A DNA stretch of 64,000 bases from Nemertoderma westbladi. Its lineage: Eukaryota > Xenacoelomorpha > Nemertodermatida > Nemertodermatidae. The DNA lies in NCBI GenBank assembly GCA_032718475.1, contig JAUCBJ010008205.1:19626-83625 (forward strand). The letters run 5' to 3'. A program made the translations under genes and the position numbers. Of this stretch, positions 22,401 to 30,760 are shown one piece after another. The first letter of the stretch is position 1. The number at the start of each line of letters is the position of its first letter. The notes under the pieces are model-generated. The model ran no database searches, had not been told where the DNA came from, and saw only the letters and a list, made by a program, of their open reading frames with translations.

Positions 22401-24296
22401 TACGTCGACGATGGTTTACAGAGTTGTGACACAGTAGAACGTGCTACAACAGTAGCACATCAATTACGGGACTGCTTAGCGGGCGGAGGTTTTAACCTCA
22501 CCAAATTCGCCTCAAACAGTGCCGAATTGGTAGACTCATTCGGAACGACTGAGCGTGGGGGTGGTGACATAGACCTAGAGTTCGAACCACTACCGACGAC
22601 CAAGGTGTTGGGGCTCTTTTGGGACCCAAACACGGACAACTTTCGAGTGAAAGTGAGACTGGACAGTCAAGAAAACACACTGACAAAGAGATCATGCTTG
22701 TCAAAATTGAGCCGATTGTTCGATCCATTAGGATTCATCAGTCCAATAATAATACTGCAAGCCCGAATTTTTATGCGCAGTATTTGGAAGGATGGACTGA
22801 CATGGGACGAGCCGATCTCATCAGACCAAGTGGACTTATGGAAAACCTGGGAGGCAGAATTATCTTCGCTAGAGGATTATTCCATACCCAGAGTCTACTT
22901 TCCATTACAAACGACATTTTCTGACAACTTGGAATTACATTGTTTTTCCGACGCTAGTGACAACGGCTTTGGTGTGGCAGCGTACTTGCGCAGACAAGTA
23001 GACTCAGAAGAATTCGATGTTTCGCTCATTACTTCTAAGGCAAAAACAATGCCTACTAAGTATATGACGACACCACGAGCTGAGCTACAAGCCGCAACCC
23101 TGTCAACCACAATCGTGAACCTTATACAGACAGAACTACAGTCAAGTTTACAGATATTTTATTGGACTGACGCGACGTTGGTTTTATTTTACATAAACAA
23201 CGACACACTTGAATTCAAGACATTCGTAGCTAACTGTCGCGCAGAAATTCTAGACCGTTCAATAAAAGAGGATTGGCGACATTGTCCCGGACCACAAAAC
23301 CCAGCTGATATTGCGTCGCGAGGAATGATGCCTGAAGAATTCTGTAAACCGGAGAACAAAGAATTTTGGCAACACGGACCCCAATTCTTGCAGAAATCGA
23401 CACTATATTGGCCGCCCTTATACGACAACAAGTCTAACACTATCCCTAAAGATGCGGAAATTAAAAAACCAAAGAAAGGGAAAGCAAAGAAAAAGACAGC
23501 GGCCAAACTTAAGAAAAAACCGAAGGCGAAATGGAAAGATATAACTTCAAAGGTCAAGAATGGAAGACTTGCGAGCCTTTCTACACCAGACATATCGCCA
23601 GACGGTCAACCAGACACGTTACTAGACAGTCAACCAGACATTTTGCCAGACATATCACAAAATGTTCCACCAGACACTAGTAACATATTGACAAATAGTG
23701 AAGCCGCAGTTTCTCTATTGGAGCGGCCTTCTATTGACAAACAACCAGATACGTTACCAGACGTATCGCCAGACACGTTACTAGACGGTCAACCAGACGT
23801 TTTGCCAGACACGTCATTAGATATTTCGCCGGATGTTCCGCGAAACATTTTACCAGACATGTCACAAAATGTTCTACTAGACACTAGTAACATATTGACA
23901 AATAGTAAAGCCGCAGTTTCCCTATTGGAGCGGCCTTGTATTGACAAACTACCAATTTTGACACACTTGAGCAACCATAAGCACGGTGAAACCTCATGTA
24001 TTACGGATGTGGGTAGTACCTACGCTAATGTAAATACAGGTGTTACTCTGCGCTCAAGAGACATACCAAACTTGCAACCTATGGTGAGACCTGGGATTAA
24101 TATCGGCAGAAAATTAAGTTTACCGAAACCCACTGACCCCATAGAGTTCAAACCACCATTAACGATCGACTTACAAAGTACTGACAATCAAGGTAAGAAG
24201 ACGAAGAAGGACAAATTACTTGTAGACCCGGACGGATCAACAGTCAACAAGGGAATACTTACCGGCGGACCCGTGGGCCCTTCTAGTAAATCATAA
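19446..24296 (+). CDS. BEL/Pao Gag-Protease-RT-RNase H (ORF1 up to the in-frame TAA)
   Basis: Residues ~45-230 match the DUF1759-type BEL gag. A CCHC knuckle (C331, C334, H339, C344) and a second Cys-rich unit follow. The A17-type protease has D464-S-A where D-S/T-G is usual. RT motifs are D907 and Y986-V-D988-D989; RNase H includes D1169. A Lys-rich linker leads to a Pro/Asp repeat region (about 1379-1510). The protein would make capsid, mature itself and copy element RNA in cytoplasmic particles. The frame opens with GTG at 19,446 and has no ATG between the upstream stop and residue ~127, so the true start is unresolved; splicing into the frame is possible. TAA at 24,294-24,296 ends it, but the same frame continues as integrase. 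Codon use and the absence of other lesions indicate recent activity. Confidence 0.93.
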   Translation: MGAPRGGAQKDTSDQGKAPRRDINQITNQGRETLNVAAEIAKFAARQGLPVQQPPKFSGSSKHWHTFVDYIESQIAVCAFTSREKFNYLLQTLSGEPKRLSETFVGVLDAFELAYDRLTSIYGGTVSMARSVIEELCKGGAITKPVDLLKLADEIKNAITTLRSIGQLDYGNTPTVLLKIIGRLHHRLRREWRKIEYQREERGGFLKLEDVYLLISREAVVETRSNYTDQHIVAEGITLPSSNRQKPQTTSTKTATYATPTETRQFSDGSRVSVPIGIKQTRQQLSTDFSGCQYCEHLGKRYIGHKLRGCRQFRELNSEERRLQIRPLDSCWRCTRHGHVRKDCPNTDTCPSCGRNHDGLLHTDSHTPTKRFAREHPEAAAKCNSAYNNRESKTTPTFVTHIKDCFSEQSGSSDEESEDDNVYSDGDEQPSIALLMTDQLKGFSVIPIKITGTKGSKRIYAILDSASSHSYVDEQIADVVTDLRQGKRVSYTVSSMHGQRAIPVTRVKLNLDTLLPKSQHSEKERSLLPFKDLTFAATKDFSNLLGPVPEQSLEDRKYFRHLGVPECPVNYRSVAMLIGTDQFNLHQVWETRPSVVVAGNAYACRTPIGWYTRAPVRTLDISDEEDDVQSTCSLLTTNSIHSFSHDVDHTTLHTKHDRRVTSMISHKEQLIHQVSLELGEKTSQPEIPSTTDDNAGRLASLPTPITSTMPVNIDDYALRNHQVEQAALDKELTEKTIRWLEQDTAEPGSYEPCMSEQEKQSLKIMEGTIRQTKDGHYEVGMLWRSQSPKLINNYLLALKRLHSIRQRLLKDEKAHLQYNSQMETYLTKGYAIRMTNPEIVTDQTYYLPHHFVRHPDKPDKVCVVNDCAALFEGMSLNSELMDGPNMNNYLMGVIMRFRQRQVAFTCDVEAMFHQVRALERDRDSLRFLWYPEGDLSLPPPTYQMQVRVFGARDSPNCTMYALKQAARDQKHLYDPEIIKIVERDFYVDDGLQSCDTVERATTVAHQLRDCLAGGGFNLTKFASNSAELVDSFGTTERGGGDIDLEFEPLPTTKVLGLFWDPNTDNFRVKVRLDSQENTLTKRSCLSKLSRLFDPLGFISPIIILQARIFMRSIWKDGLTWDEPISSDQVDLWKTWEAELSSLEDYSIPRVYFPLQTTFSDNLELHCFSDASDNGFGVAAYLRRQVDSEEFDVSLITSKAKTMPTKYMTTPRAELQAATLSTTIVNLIQTELQSSLQIFYWTDATLVLFYINNDTLEFKTFVANCRAEILDRSIKEDWRHCPGPQNPADIASRGMMPEEFCKPENKEFWQHGPQFLQKSTLYWPPLYDNKSNTIPKDAEIKKPKKGKAKKKTAAKLKKKPKAKWKDITSKVKNGRLASLSTPDISPDGQPDTLLDSQPDILPDISQNVPPDTSNILTNSEAAVSLLERPSIDKQPDTLPDVSPDTLLDGQPDVLPDTSLDISPDVPRNILPDMSQNVLLDTSNILTNSKAAVSLLERPCIDKLPILTHLSNHKHGETSCITDVGSTYANVNTGVTLRSRDIPNLQPMVRPGINIGRKLSLPKPTDPIEFKPPLTIDLQSTDNQGKKTKKDKLLVDPDGSTVNKGILTGGPVGPSSKS
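21531..21552 (+). repeat. Seven-copy motif, copy 1 (coding, between protease and RT)
   Basis: GGAAGGCTTGCGAGTCTACC; reads Gly696-Arg-Leu-Ala-Ser-Leu in gag-pol, followed by Pro-Thr-Pro. The nucleotide core is a near-palindrome. Confidence 0.85.
23562..23583 (+). repeat. Seven-copy motif, copy 2 (coding, between RNase H and integrase)
   Basis: GGAAGACTTGCGAGCCTTTC; reads Gly1373-Arg-Leu-Ala-Ser-Leu, followed by Ser-Thr-Pro. It sits at the start of the Pro/Asp repeat linker. Confidence 0.85.
23580..23950 (+). repeat. Pro/Asp repeat linker in pol
   Basis: Repeats encode P-D-[TIV]-[LS] units (for example TSPDTLLDGQPD-like phrases) and a larger duplicated block containing NILTNS.AAVSLLERP..DK, present twice (about 23,690-23,745 and 23,885-23,945). 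It separates RNase H from integrase and is probably disordered. Confidence 0.85.
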
Positions 24297-25853
24297 CCTT
24301 CCAAATTCTCCATTGACTTACCTGATGACGTCACAAATACTTACGTCGACCGTATTGTAAACTTAACAGACTCTTGGACAAACGCTTGCCGAAAATTAGC
24401 GTGGATTGTACGTTTTGTACAATACGTTAAAGGCAAACGAGACTTTACACGTCGACTTACATTGACTGAGATTGACAGGTGTGAGATTAAATTAATTCGC
24501 CATTACCAACTGCGATATTTCACGCGCGAATTCACATCTATAAGTCAAGGTCAACCAATCAAGTCGTCACCAATACTGAGTTGGAGTCCGATAATTTATA
24601 ATGGCTTAATTTGTCATAAATCTCGGCTTCAAAACATTGACTTTAACACAAACTTTAGGTACCCAATAATAATACCGCAACATCACGAACTACAACGTGC
24701 AATGATACTGGACGCACATTTACATCTGAAACACGCTGGAAGACACCACTGTCTTTCCTACTTACGTACAAGATTTGTATTAATTAGACCCAGTAAAGCG
24801 TTAAGTTCAGTGACACGTACGTGTATTATTTGTAAAAAGGTACATTCTAGAATAGGTACCCAAGAAATGAGTGAACTTCCACAAGCACGACTTCAAGCAT
24901 TCAGACCACCTTTTACAGAGACTGGAATTGATTGCTTTGGTCCCATTCATACGAAACGTGGACGTATACTAGTAAAACGCTGGGGACTGATTTTCACATG
25001 TATGTCCAGTAGGGCAGTTCATATCGAACGTGTGATGGATCTTTCCACCAACGCGTTTATACTAGCATTGCGGCGATTTATCGCTAGACGCGGACTAGTG
25101 AAATGCTTGTACTCAGACCAAGGTACAAACTTTGTTGGTGCTCGAAATGAGATTGCTAGAGCCTTTAAGAAATTAGATCATGATCAAATCTCGAACGAAC
25201 TACAACCTCACAAGATTGTTTGGAAGTTTAATCCTCCAGATAGTCCATGGAGAGGCGGAGTCTGGGAGAGATTGATTAGATCTATAAAGACAGCCATGGC
25301 AAAGGTCATTCCAGTAAACCACATATTGACAGACGACCAACTGACAACACTGTTTGTTGAAATCGAGGCAATACTAAATACTAGACCAATAGTATTAGTA
25401 CCCGATGACAAACAATCTCAGTTTGCTTTGACACCGGCACACCTGCTTATGCAGGCACCGACGACTTTGACGCCTATTTCTATTCCAATAGAAAGCGATA
25501 GCTACGGTAGAAAAGCGTGGAAAATCACGCAACTACTGGCTAACAAATTCTGGGAAATATGGCAAAACCATTATTTGCCCTCTATTTCTGCCAGAACAAA
25601 TTGGTACAATAACACCCGCGCATTAAAGCCGGGAGATCATGTGCTGTTAGCAGAAGTGAATCTAAAAAGACGCTTCTGGATAACAGGTGTAATTTTAGCC
25701 ACACATCCATCTATGGATGGAGTGACAAGAACTGTGACAGTACGGACAATTGACGGTCGTACAGTAGACAGACCGACTCAACGTCTCATACTTCTTGAAG
25801 AGACTCGTAATGAGTCTGGAGACTACAAATCTCCAACTAGTATTAGTAAATAA
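24297..25853 (+). CDS. BEL/Pao integrase (continuation of gag-pol after the TAA)
   Basis: Same frame as the upstream ORF and open right after the stop, so Gag-Pol is about 2,134 sense codons with one TAA. The segment has the HH-CC zinc-binding region (H..H in HLHLKHAG, C..C in TCIICK). The catalytic triad is Asp at 24,930 (TGIDCFG), Asp at 25,116 (SDQGTNF) and Glu at 25,266 (GGVWERL), with 61 and 49 residues between. The C-terminal DUF5641-type domain typical of BEL integrases follows (LKPGDHVLLAE...RRFW..G). It inserts cDNA and makes the 5-bp target duplication seen here. There is no ATG near the start, so expression needs readthrough of the TAA, or this copy is simply a nonsense mutant. The 51 codons just after the stop look coding. 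Confidence 0.9.
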   Translation, partial: PSKFSIDLPDDVTNTYVDRIVNLTDSWTNACRKLAWIVRFVQYVKGKRDFTRRLTLTEIDRCEIKLIRHYQLRYFTREFTSISQGQPIKSSPILSWSPIIYNGLICHKSRLQNIDFNTNFRYPIIIPQHHELQRAMILDAHLHLKHAGRHHCLSYLRTRFVLIRPSKALSSVTRTCIICKKVHSRIGTQEMSELPQARLQAFRPPFTETGIDCFGPIHTKRGRILVKRWGLIFTCMSSRAVHIERVMDLSTNAFILALRRFIARRGLVKCLYSDQGTNFVGARNEIARAFKKLDHDQISNELQPHKIVWKFNPPDSPWRGGVWERLIRSIKTAMAKVIPVNHILTDDQLTTLFVEIEAILNTRPIVLVPDDKQSQFALTPAHLLMQAPTTLTPISIPIESDSYGRKAWKITQLLANKFWEIWQNHYLPSISARTNWYNNTRALKPGDHVLLAEVNLKRRFWITGVILATHPSMDGVTRTVTVRTIDGRTVDRPTQRLILLEETRNESGDYKSPTSISK

Positions 25854-26516
25854 TTAGGAGTTTACAAATAGATTTCCACGTACCTGTACACCGTAGTAAG
25901 GACAGCGGTAGAATTCCATTGTCTTTATATGTGAACATTGAGGGTAGTACCCTTATGTGTCACATAGGAGCGGGATTTGTAGGTATAAGAAATGGAATTC
26001 TACTTGGAACTCACAATATTGAGACATTTTCGAAATTTTAGACAATCCATTTGGATTTGAAAATTTTTTTACAATTTTCTCCAGTGAATAGATTTCAGGG
26101 TACAGTCGGGTGGAACTTAAAATTAGAGAAACAAGAGAGGAAGACTTGCGAGCCTTTCTTAAAATTTTAATTAAATTTTACACGGTCTTGTTTCAATAAG
26201 TTACGTCAATAAATAGACTCCCCTATATTTATTACTAATTCTTGACTGCTTATTTTCTGATAATAGTTTGGGATCAAAAGGTGAGTATTTTAGACTCACA
26301 GCCAGTTTAGCCCAAATTCGTTTTTTATTTCGGCAAAAAATTTTAGATAAGAAGCAGCGTGTCATTAAAGAAACCCTAGATCTTAGGCTATGGGTAGGAG
26401 GTTAGAGCGTTGTCAAGCCCAATGGGCAGACGAAACTCTCACGTCTCCTCACAACTAACTACAAACTCTGTTGTATTCCCTCTAGTAGTAATGATTATGT
26501 AACTACACCTCTAATT
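25854..26516 (+). other. Spacer between pol and ORF2
   Basis: Contains one copy of the seven-copy motif (26,139-26,160), a GGTGAGT donor-like site near 26,281, and a pyrimidine-rich TTGTATTCCCTCTAG acceptor-like site ending at 26,485, 32 bases before the ORF2 ATG. This suggests ORF2 could be expressed from a spliced RNA, as env genes are. That is inference only. Confidence 0.45.
26139..26160 (+). repeat. Seven-copy motif, copy 3 (non-coding, pol-ORF2 spacer)
   Basis: GGAAGACTTGCGAGCCTTTC plus TT, identical over 20 bases to copy 2 although outside any gene. Confidence 0.85.
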
Positions 26517-29500
26517 ATGGAGAAAGGGATACAAGGAGAGCCGAGATGGGGATATGATATCCAAGAGGAGGCAGCAGCGCCATTCGAAAGATTTGGAGCC
26601 AAGGACTACACTATATTTGGTATAAAAGAATTATCAGAAAGTACTGCAAAACTCGCGAGAACTAAATATGACTCAAATGTATTAAAGAGAAGACAAAACG
26701 CATTAAATGAAAGAATCGAAAGTTTGCGCAAAACCTTCAATGAACTTTACCCGTACGACGCTTTGTGTGATACGGGAGACATTAGCAAAGACCCCGATAC
26801 TGAAATTAGTCGTTTGTATCATACCATGCAATACCTAAAGGCGCACGAACCTATGCCCGCAGTACGAGATGAATTCGATGGAATGCACCTTTACAGACGA
26901 ACTCGAGGGGACGATAGAGAAACCAAGGAAGCATTTTCAGTTTATAAACTTTATTATCAATGCGGTTCTTGTATGCGCGAACAACGAAATGCGATTCCGA
27001 TGCGTTTGAATAAGGAAAATCCCGAACCGATATTGGCGAGGTGTTCGAATCATCAACAACTACGCTACCAGGAAGGAGGGTATCCTTTATCGAATCCATA
27101 TCATTCATTTGCTATGACTGGACCAAAGGTGGGAGAAACTGTCATTTACCCACCTAAGGTTGTTGAACCCGATGTATTTGAACTTACGCTGGACGAGGCG
27201 AATCAGTCAACCCGCGAAAAGAAAGAAGCTCTTAGCCTATACAGAGCCTACAAGGTTTTCGAGAAAGGTGAGATGGAAGAATGGGGCGGAAGACTCGCGA
27301 GCCTACCTTACCATTGGACGTCACACGATCAAACTCCAGCTAAGGAGATGACACCGGAAGTTTTCGAGAGCATAAACTTTGCTCAAAACGTTATTCAGAA
27401 ACTACAGATTGCATCCCCGGAAAGGACAAGAGAAATGCAACCATATAGTACTTCAACTACAAAACCATTGAGTACGACACTCAATTTTCCTATTAGTATA
27501 CCAGTCCGACAGGATACGACGTACGAAATACCCATCGTGGATCATCCAGAAATCATTTCAAACTTGGAGTTTCTTCCTGCAGTTGTTTTCAGCGATATGA
27601 GTAAGATATATGATTTACGTAGACATATTACTCAAAAGGTCGTGTACAACGTTCCACCTCATATTCAAGACTTTAAGGAACTGGATAGAGCTGGTGCCGA
27701 TATAGCTGAGAGTAATTTGAAAGGATATTTAACCAAGACGATTCGTTTATGGATTAGAATCGGAACCTTCGAGTCGGATACAGATATTGCCGCGGATTGG
27801 CGAGGTAAGGTTATTCGTTTCGAAGATGATAAGGACATAGAGAAGATTTGGCAACCTTCGGAAGAATTGTTGGATGAATGGAATAGGACGTTTAGATCGT
27901 TCCAGGAAAATGGTTACATGTTTTACGATAACGAGGGCGGCAGTCATCAACAGAGTTTGACTTCTAAGACTATACAAATTAGAGCGGCGGACGGAGTCCT
28001 GCACGTTTTCAGTAGACAGAGGAGCGACAAACGAATGCCGATACCTCCAGCAAATACAAAGCGACACCATCTCATCACTGACATAGTAAAGAAGATGGAC
28101 CAAGCTTGTAATATCGACGCTAGAATGCTACCGAAGATGGTAAGAAACATGATTTTAGATAAAACTGTTGTAAAGATTGGATCAGGAGTAAGGGAGGACT
28201 TAATTAGCGACTTCGCCGGCATGACGGACAGCGATGACCGACTACCGACACCTTACGTCGACACTCGACCTCTTATTTTGTGGTCTATAGAACAGGGATA
28301 TTTTCGTGAGTATAATACTCAGAAGACTGGAACCGGATACATTTCCTACCTGTTATTCAATTGGGATTATAAGGAAAGTAAGAGAACCAAGTATATTGAG
28401 ACTTGTGGAGAAGGTGATACTCCAGATATGAGTGAGTTTGAATCACAGCTTAAATGGAGAGGATGCGTGTATTGGGCTATTACATCACCTCCAAGAGCGG
28501 TCTTACAATATTATTTAGCAATAGAGTCGTCAGTGAATGTTTGCTTAATCGCCGACATTGTGTCTCGGACTCTCAAAAGACATCCACTTTGTCTCGGAGA
28601 AGATCATACGTTCTACATGGAAGGGAGAATTCATACCGACGTGTTTAGACGATTCCTTGAACCCTTCTACAACTCCGACGCTCAGTGTAATGCCTTTACT
28701 CGAGCAGGATTTAGTATATTTCGAGACGTGTATCTTCGCTGTGCGGGATCTCTTATCGAAAGACCATCTATGTTTACATTGTTACCCTATGAAGGAGAAC
28801 GTATCGTGGAGATTACGGAAGAATCACGGCAGACGCGCGCGCCTATCGGTCACCTTGGTGATGATTTCGAAGTAACTACTACGATCACTGACGATCCTTT
28901 AGAGGAACTTCTTGAGATAGAAAGGAACCTCCCGAAGAAATCTCAGACGGAGATTCGACAACTTGAAGCAACAGATGCTATAGTTTGTATACAACCCTCA
29001 GAAACCTACCAACCCATAGACCCAGATGATTATGATTATAGTGTGGGAGGAAGCGCTCGACTGATTGGAGATCTTATATACGAACGAGTGTGGTACCCTG
29101 CCAATACGATGTGTGGTAAATGTGGCGTCGCTGGACATCATATGACAAATTGCAGTGGAAAGCACATTACTACGACTCAGCTAATCTGTGGATGGTATGG
29201 AGATCAAGGGTCTCATACCTTTTATACTTGCTGGAGATTTATGGCTCAATGTACTTATTGCAATATAAAAGGGCATCGAGCATCTGAATGCCAACTAAGA
29301 GACATACCTTATGAACACGAATCTGTAAAACTCGTGAGAAAATTATTCGATGAGTGGGAAGATTTAGCCGACGAACATGTATCGGCACAAAGAAGACGAT
29401 TTCCGATGAGGGCGCATCTTGGATTTTGGGCGGTAAATCCCCAAACGATGATGTCGGAAGGATACATCTCCGCTATGCCCCAATATGACGAACTTATCGA

Positions 29501-30242
29501 GGTAGTCGATATTTTGCCCCACGACAGTGGATTCCGAGTAGTGCGCGAGTATCTATTACAGATTCACCCGGATAACAAAAACACGTGGAATTTTCCGAAA
29601 GTCGTTAATCGCATCACGTATGGTGAATTTGATCGTTTCCGAACTGAAAAGCGGAATAAAGGAGCTTGGTTAACCGTCGCATGGGCGTACCGAGCCGCGT
29701 TTTACCACAAACGTATACGAGCGAGCGTATTCGAAGAAGAGGAGGTCCTAGAGGCGACAAATATACCAGCCACTCCGGTTGCGCCGTCTGCACGTCACCC
29801 TCGGGAGGACGGACAGGGTAGGATCATACGGGTCCAGAAAGTGAGCCAACAATTAAAGAAGTCTATTAATATAGAAGAACGCAAGGGAGCTGAGCCGACC
29901 ATTCGAATTACTCGGGATACGGTATCACTTCCTAGAGAACCAACAGGAGGATCGGGACACACACCAGCTGATCAAAAGGGGGCGCAAGCTACTCTTGGGT
30001 CTGCGTCGTCCGCTTCTCGCGCATTCCCAGACGTTCTACCAACTGTAGTGACAACTGATCGGTCACAAGGAATCGGTCGAGGTTTTGGGATGCCAAATAG
30101 ACGAATTTGCGAGGAAATAGTCGCACCGTCTCTCAACGTCCAAACGAAACCAGTGACTCGCCCCACGAGTCCCATATCGCGAGCAAAGTCACCTGTGCGC
30201 AGTTTTCGAGGACGCGGCAGGGCTCGATCCACTAAGCGATAA
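26517..30242 (+). CDS. Accessory ORF2: DEDD 3'-5' exonuclease-like protein with zinc knuckles (1,241 aa)
   Basis: An intact ATG-started frame in the env position of the BEL element. The N-terminal ~400 residues are not recognised; they include CGSC..E.R at ~157-165 and a GRLASL motif at 258-263. Residues ~460-690 have the order of a DEDDy exonuclease: GYMFYDNEG (D471, E473), KTIQIRAADGVLHVF, VVKIGSGVREDL (D561), YVDTRPL, then QYYLAIESSVNVCLIADIV, with Y666-x3-E670 where RNase D/WRN/EXD2 proteins have Y-x3-D. The first gap of 88 residues suits EXD2-type enzymes. The last acidic residue is Glu, so activity may be altered. CCHC knuckles lie at C866-C879 and C912-C925 with a degenerate one between (C891-C905). 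The tail is basic and RG-rich. Proposed role: nucleic-acid binding or trimming during replication or against host defence. No signal peptide or envelope-like segment is seen. Confidence 0.7.
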   Translation: MEKGIQGEPRWGYDIQEEAAAPFERFGAKDYTIFGIKELSESTAKLARTKYDSNVLKRRQNALNERIESLRKTFNELYPYDALCDTGDISKDPDTEISRLYHTMQYLKAHEPMPAVRDEFDGMHLYRRTRGDDRETKEAFSVYKLYYQCGSCMREQRNAIPMRLNKENPEPILARCSNHQQLRYQEGGYPLSNPYHSFAMTGPKVGETVIYPPKVVEPDVFELTLDEANQSTREKKEALSLYRAYKVFEKGEMEEWGGRLASLPYHWTSHDQTPAKEMTPEVFESINFAQNVIQKLQIASPERTREMQPYSTSTTKPLSTTLNFPISIPVRQDTTYEIPIVDHPEIISNLEFLPAVVFSDMSKIYDLRRHITQKVVYNVPPHIQDFKELDRAGADIAESNLKGYLTKTIRLWIRIGTFESDTDIAADWRGKVIRFEDDKDIEKIWQPSEELLDEWNRTFRSFQENGYMFYDNEGGSHQQSLTSKTIQIRAADGVLHVFSRQRSDKRMPIPPANTKRHHLITDIVKKMDQACNIDARMLPKMVRNMILDKTVVKIGSGVREDLISDFAGMTDSDDRLPTPYVDTRPLILWSIEQGYFREYNTQKTGTGYISYLLFNWDYKESKRTKYIETCGEGDTPDMSEFESQLKWRGCVYWAITSPPRAVLQYYLAIESSVNVCLIADIVSRTLKRHPLCLGEDHTFYMEGRIHTDVFRRFLEPFYNSDAQCNAFTRAGFSIFRDVYLRCAGSLIERPSMFTLLPYEGERIVEITEESRQTRAPIGHLGDDFEVTTTITDDPLEELLEIERNLPKKSQTEIRQLEATDAIVCIQPSETYQPIDPDDYDYSVGGSARLIGDLIYERVWYPANTMCGKCGVAGHHMTNCSGKHITTTQLICGWYGDQGSHTFYTCWRFMAQCTYCNIKGHRASECQLRDIPYEHESVKLVRKLFDEWEDLADEHVSAQRRRFPMRAHLGFWAVNPQTMMSEGYISAMPQYDELIEVVDILPHDSGFRVVREYLLQIHPDNKNTWNFPKVVNRITYGEFDRFRTEKRNKGAWLTVAWAYRAAFYHKRIRASVFEEEEVLEATNIPATPVAPSARHPREDGQGRIIRVQKVSQQLKKSINIEERKGAEPTIRITRDTVSLPREPTGGSGHTPADQKGAQATLGSASSASRAFPDVLPTVVTTDRSQGIGRGFGMPNRRICEEIVAPSLNVQTKPVTRPTSPISRAKSPVRSFRGRGRARSTKR
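27288..27309 (+). repeat. Seven-copy motif, copy 4 (coding, ORF2)
   Basis: GGAAGACTCGCGAGCCTACC; reads Gly258-Arg-Leu-Ala-Ser-Leu followed by Pro, in the same phase as the pol copies. Confidence 0.85.
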
Positions 30243-30262
30243 AAGGGAGGGTAAGGGTGGAC

Positions 30263-30284
30263 GGAAGACTCGTGAGCCTTTCTT
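30263..30284 (+). repeat. Seven-copy motif, copy 5 (non-coding)
   Basis: GGAAGACTCGTGAGCCTTTC plus TT, 21 bases after the ORF2 stop codon. Confidence 0.85.
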
Positions 30285-30548
30285 GTGAATTTGTGATTTA
30301 TTTGAATTATATGTTTTATATTTAGTAAGTTTTGTATTCTGGAAAACTCATATTTAGTAAGAATTATATTTAGTAAGATTTATATTTAGTAAGATTTATA
30401 TTTAGAAGGAAGTTATATTTTGCAAGATTTATATTTTATATTTGTGATTATTCCGAACTTATGCAATTTATATTGTTCCGAATATTATGCAATTTATATC
30501 TTATAAGCAGTATTCGTATTTACAGTGAAATAGAAAGTAAGAGTAGAT

Positions 30549-30570
30549 GGAAGACTCGTGGGCCTTTCTT
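30549..30570 (+). repeat. Seven-copy motif, copy 6 (non-coding)
   Basis: GGAAGACTCGTGGGCCTTTC plus TT, preceded by GTAGAT as in copy 7. Confidence 0.85.
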
Positions 30571-30738
30571 ATAGTTTCATTTGTAAAGTGTTATATTTTG
30601 TAAGTTTTATAGTTAGTAAGTTTTGTGCTTAGAAAGACTCATATTTGTAATTATTCCGAACTTATGCAATCTACATTTAGGCACGAAAGTATTTGTAATT
30701 ATTTGAATTTATGCAATATTTGAGATGCAATAGTAGAT

Positions 30739-30760
30739 GGAAGACTCGCGAGCCTTTCTT
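30739..30760 (+). repeat. Seven-copy motif, copy 7 (non-coding)
   Basis: GGAAGACTCGCGAGCCTTTC plus TT, preceded by AATAGTAGAT. Confidence 0.85.

Noticed and set aside
28560-28620. Third motif of the exonuclease read as a canonical Y-x3-D
   Set aside because: The sequence gives Y666-x3-E670; the residue is Glu, so the motif is reported as a variant.
26517-30242. ORF2 as an envelope gene
   Set aside because: It lies in the env position but has no signal peptide, fusion-peptide-like segment or C-terminal membrane anchor, and it has zinc knuckles.
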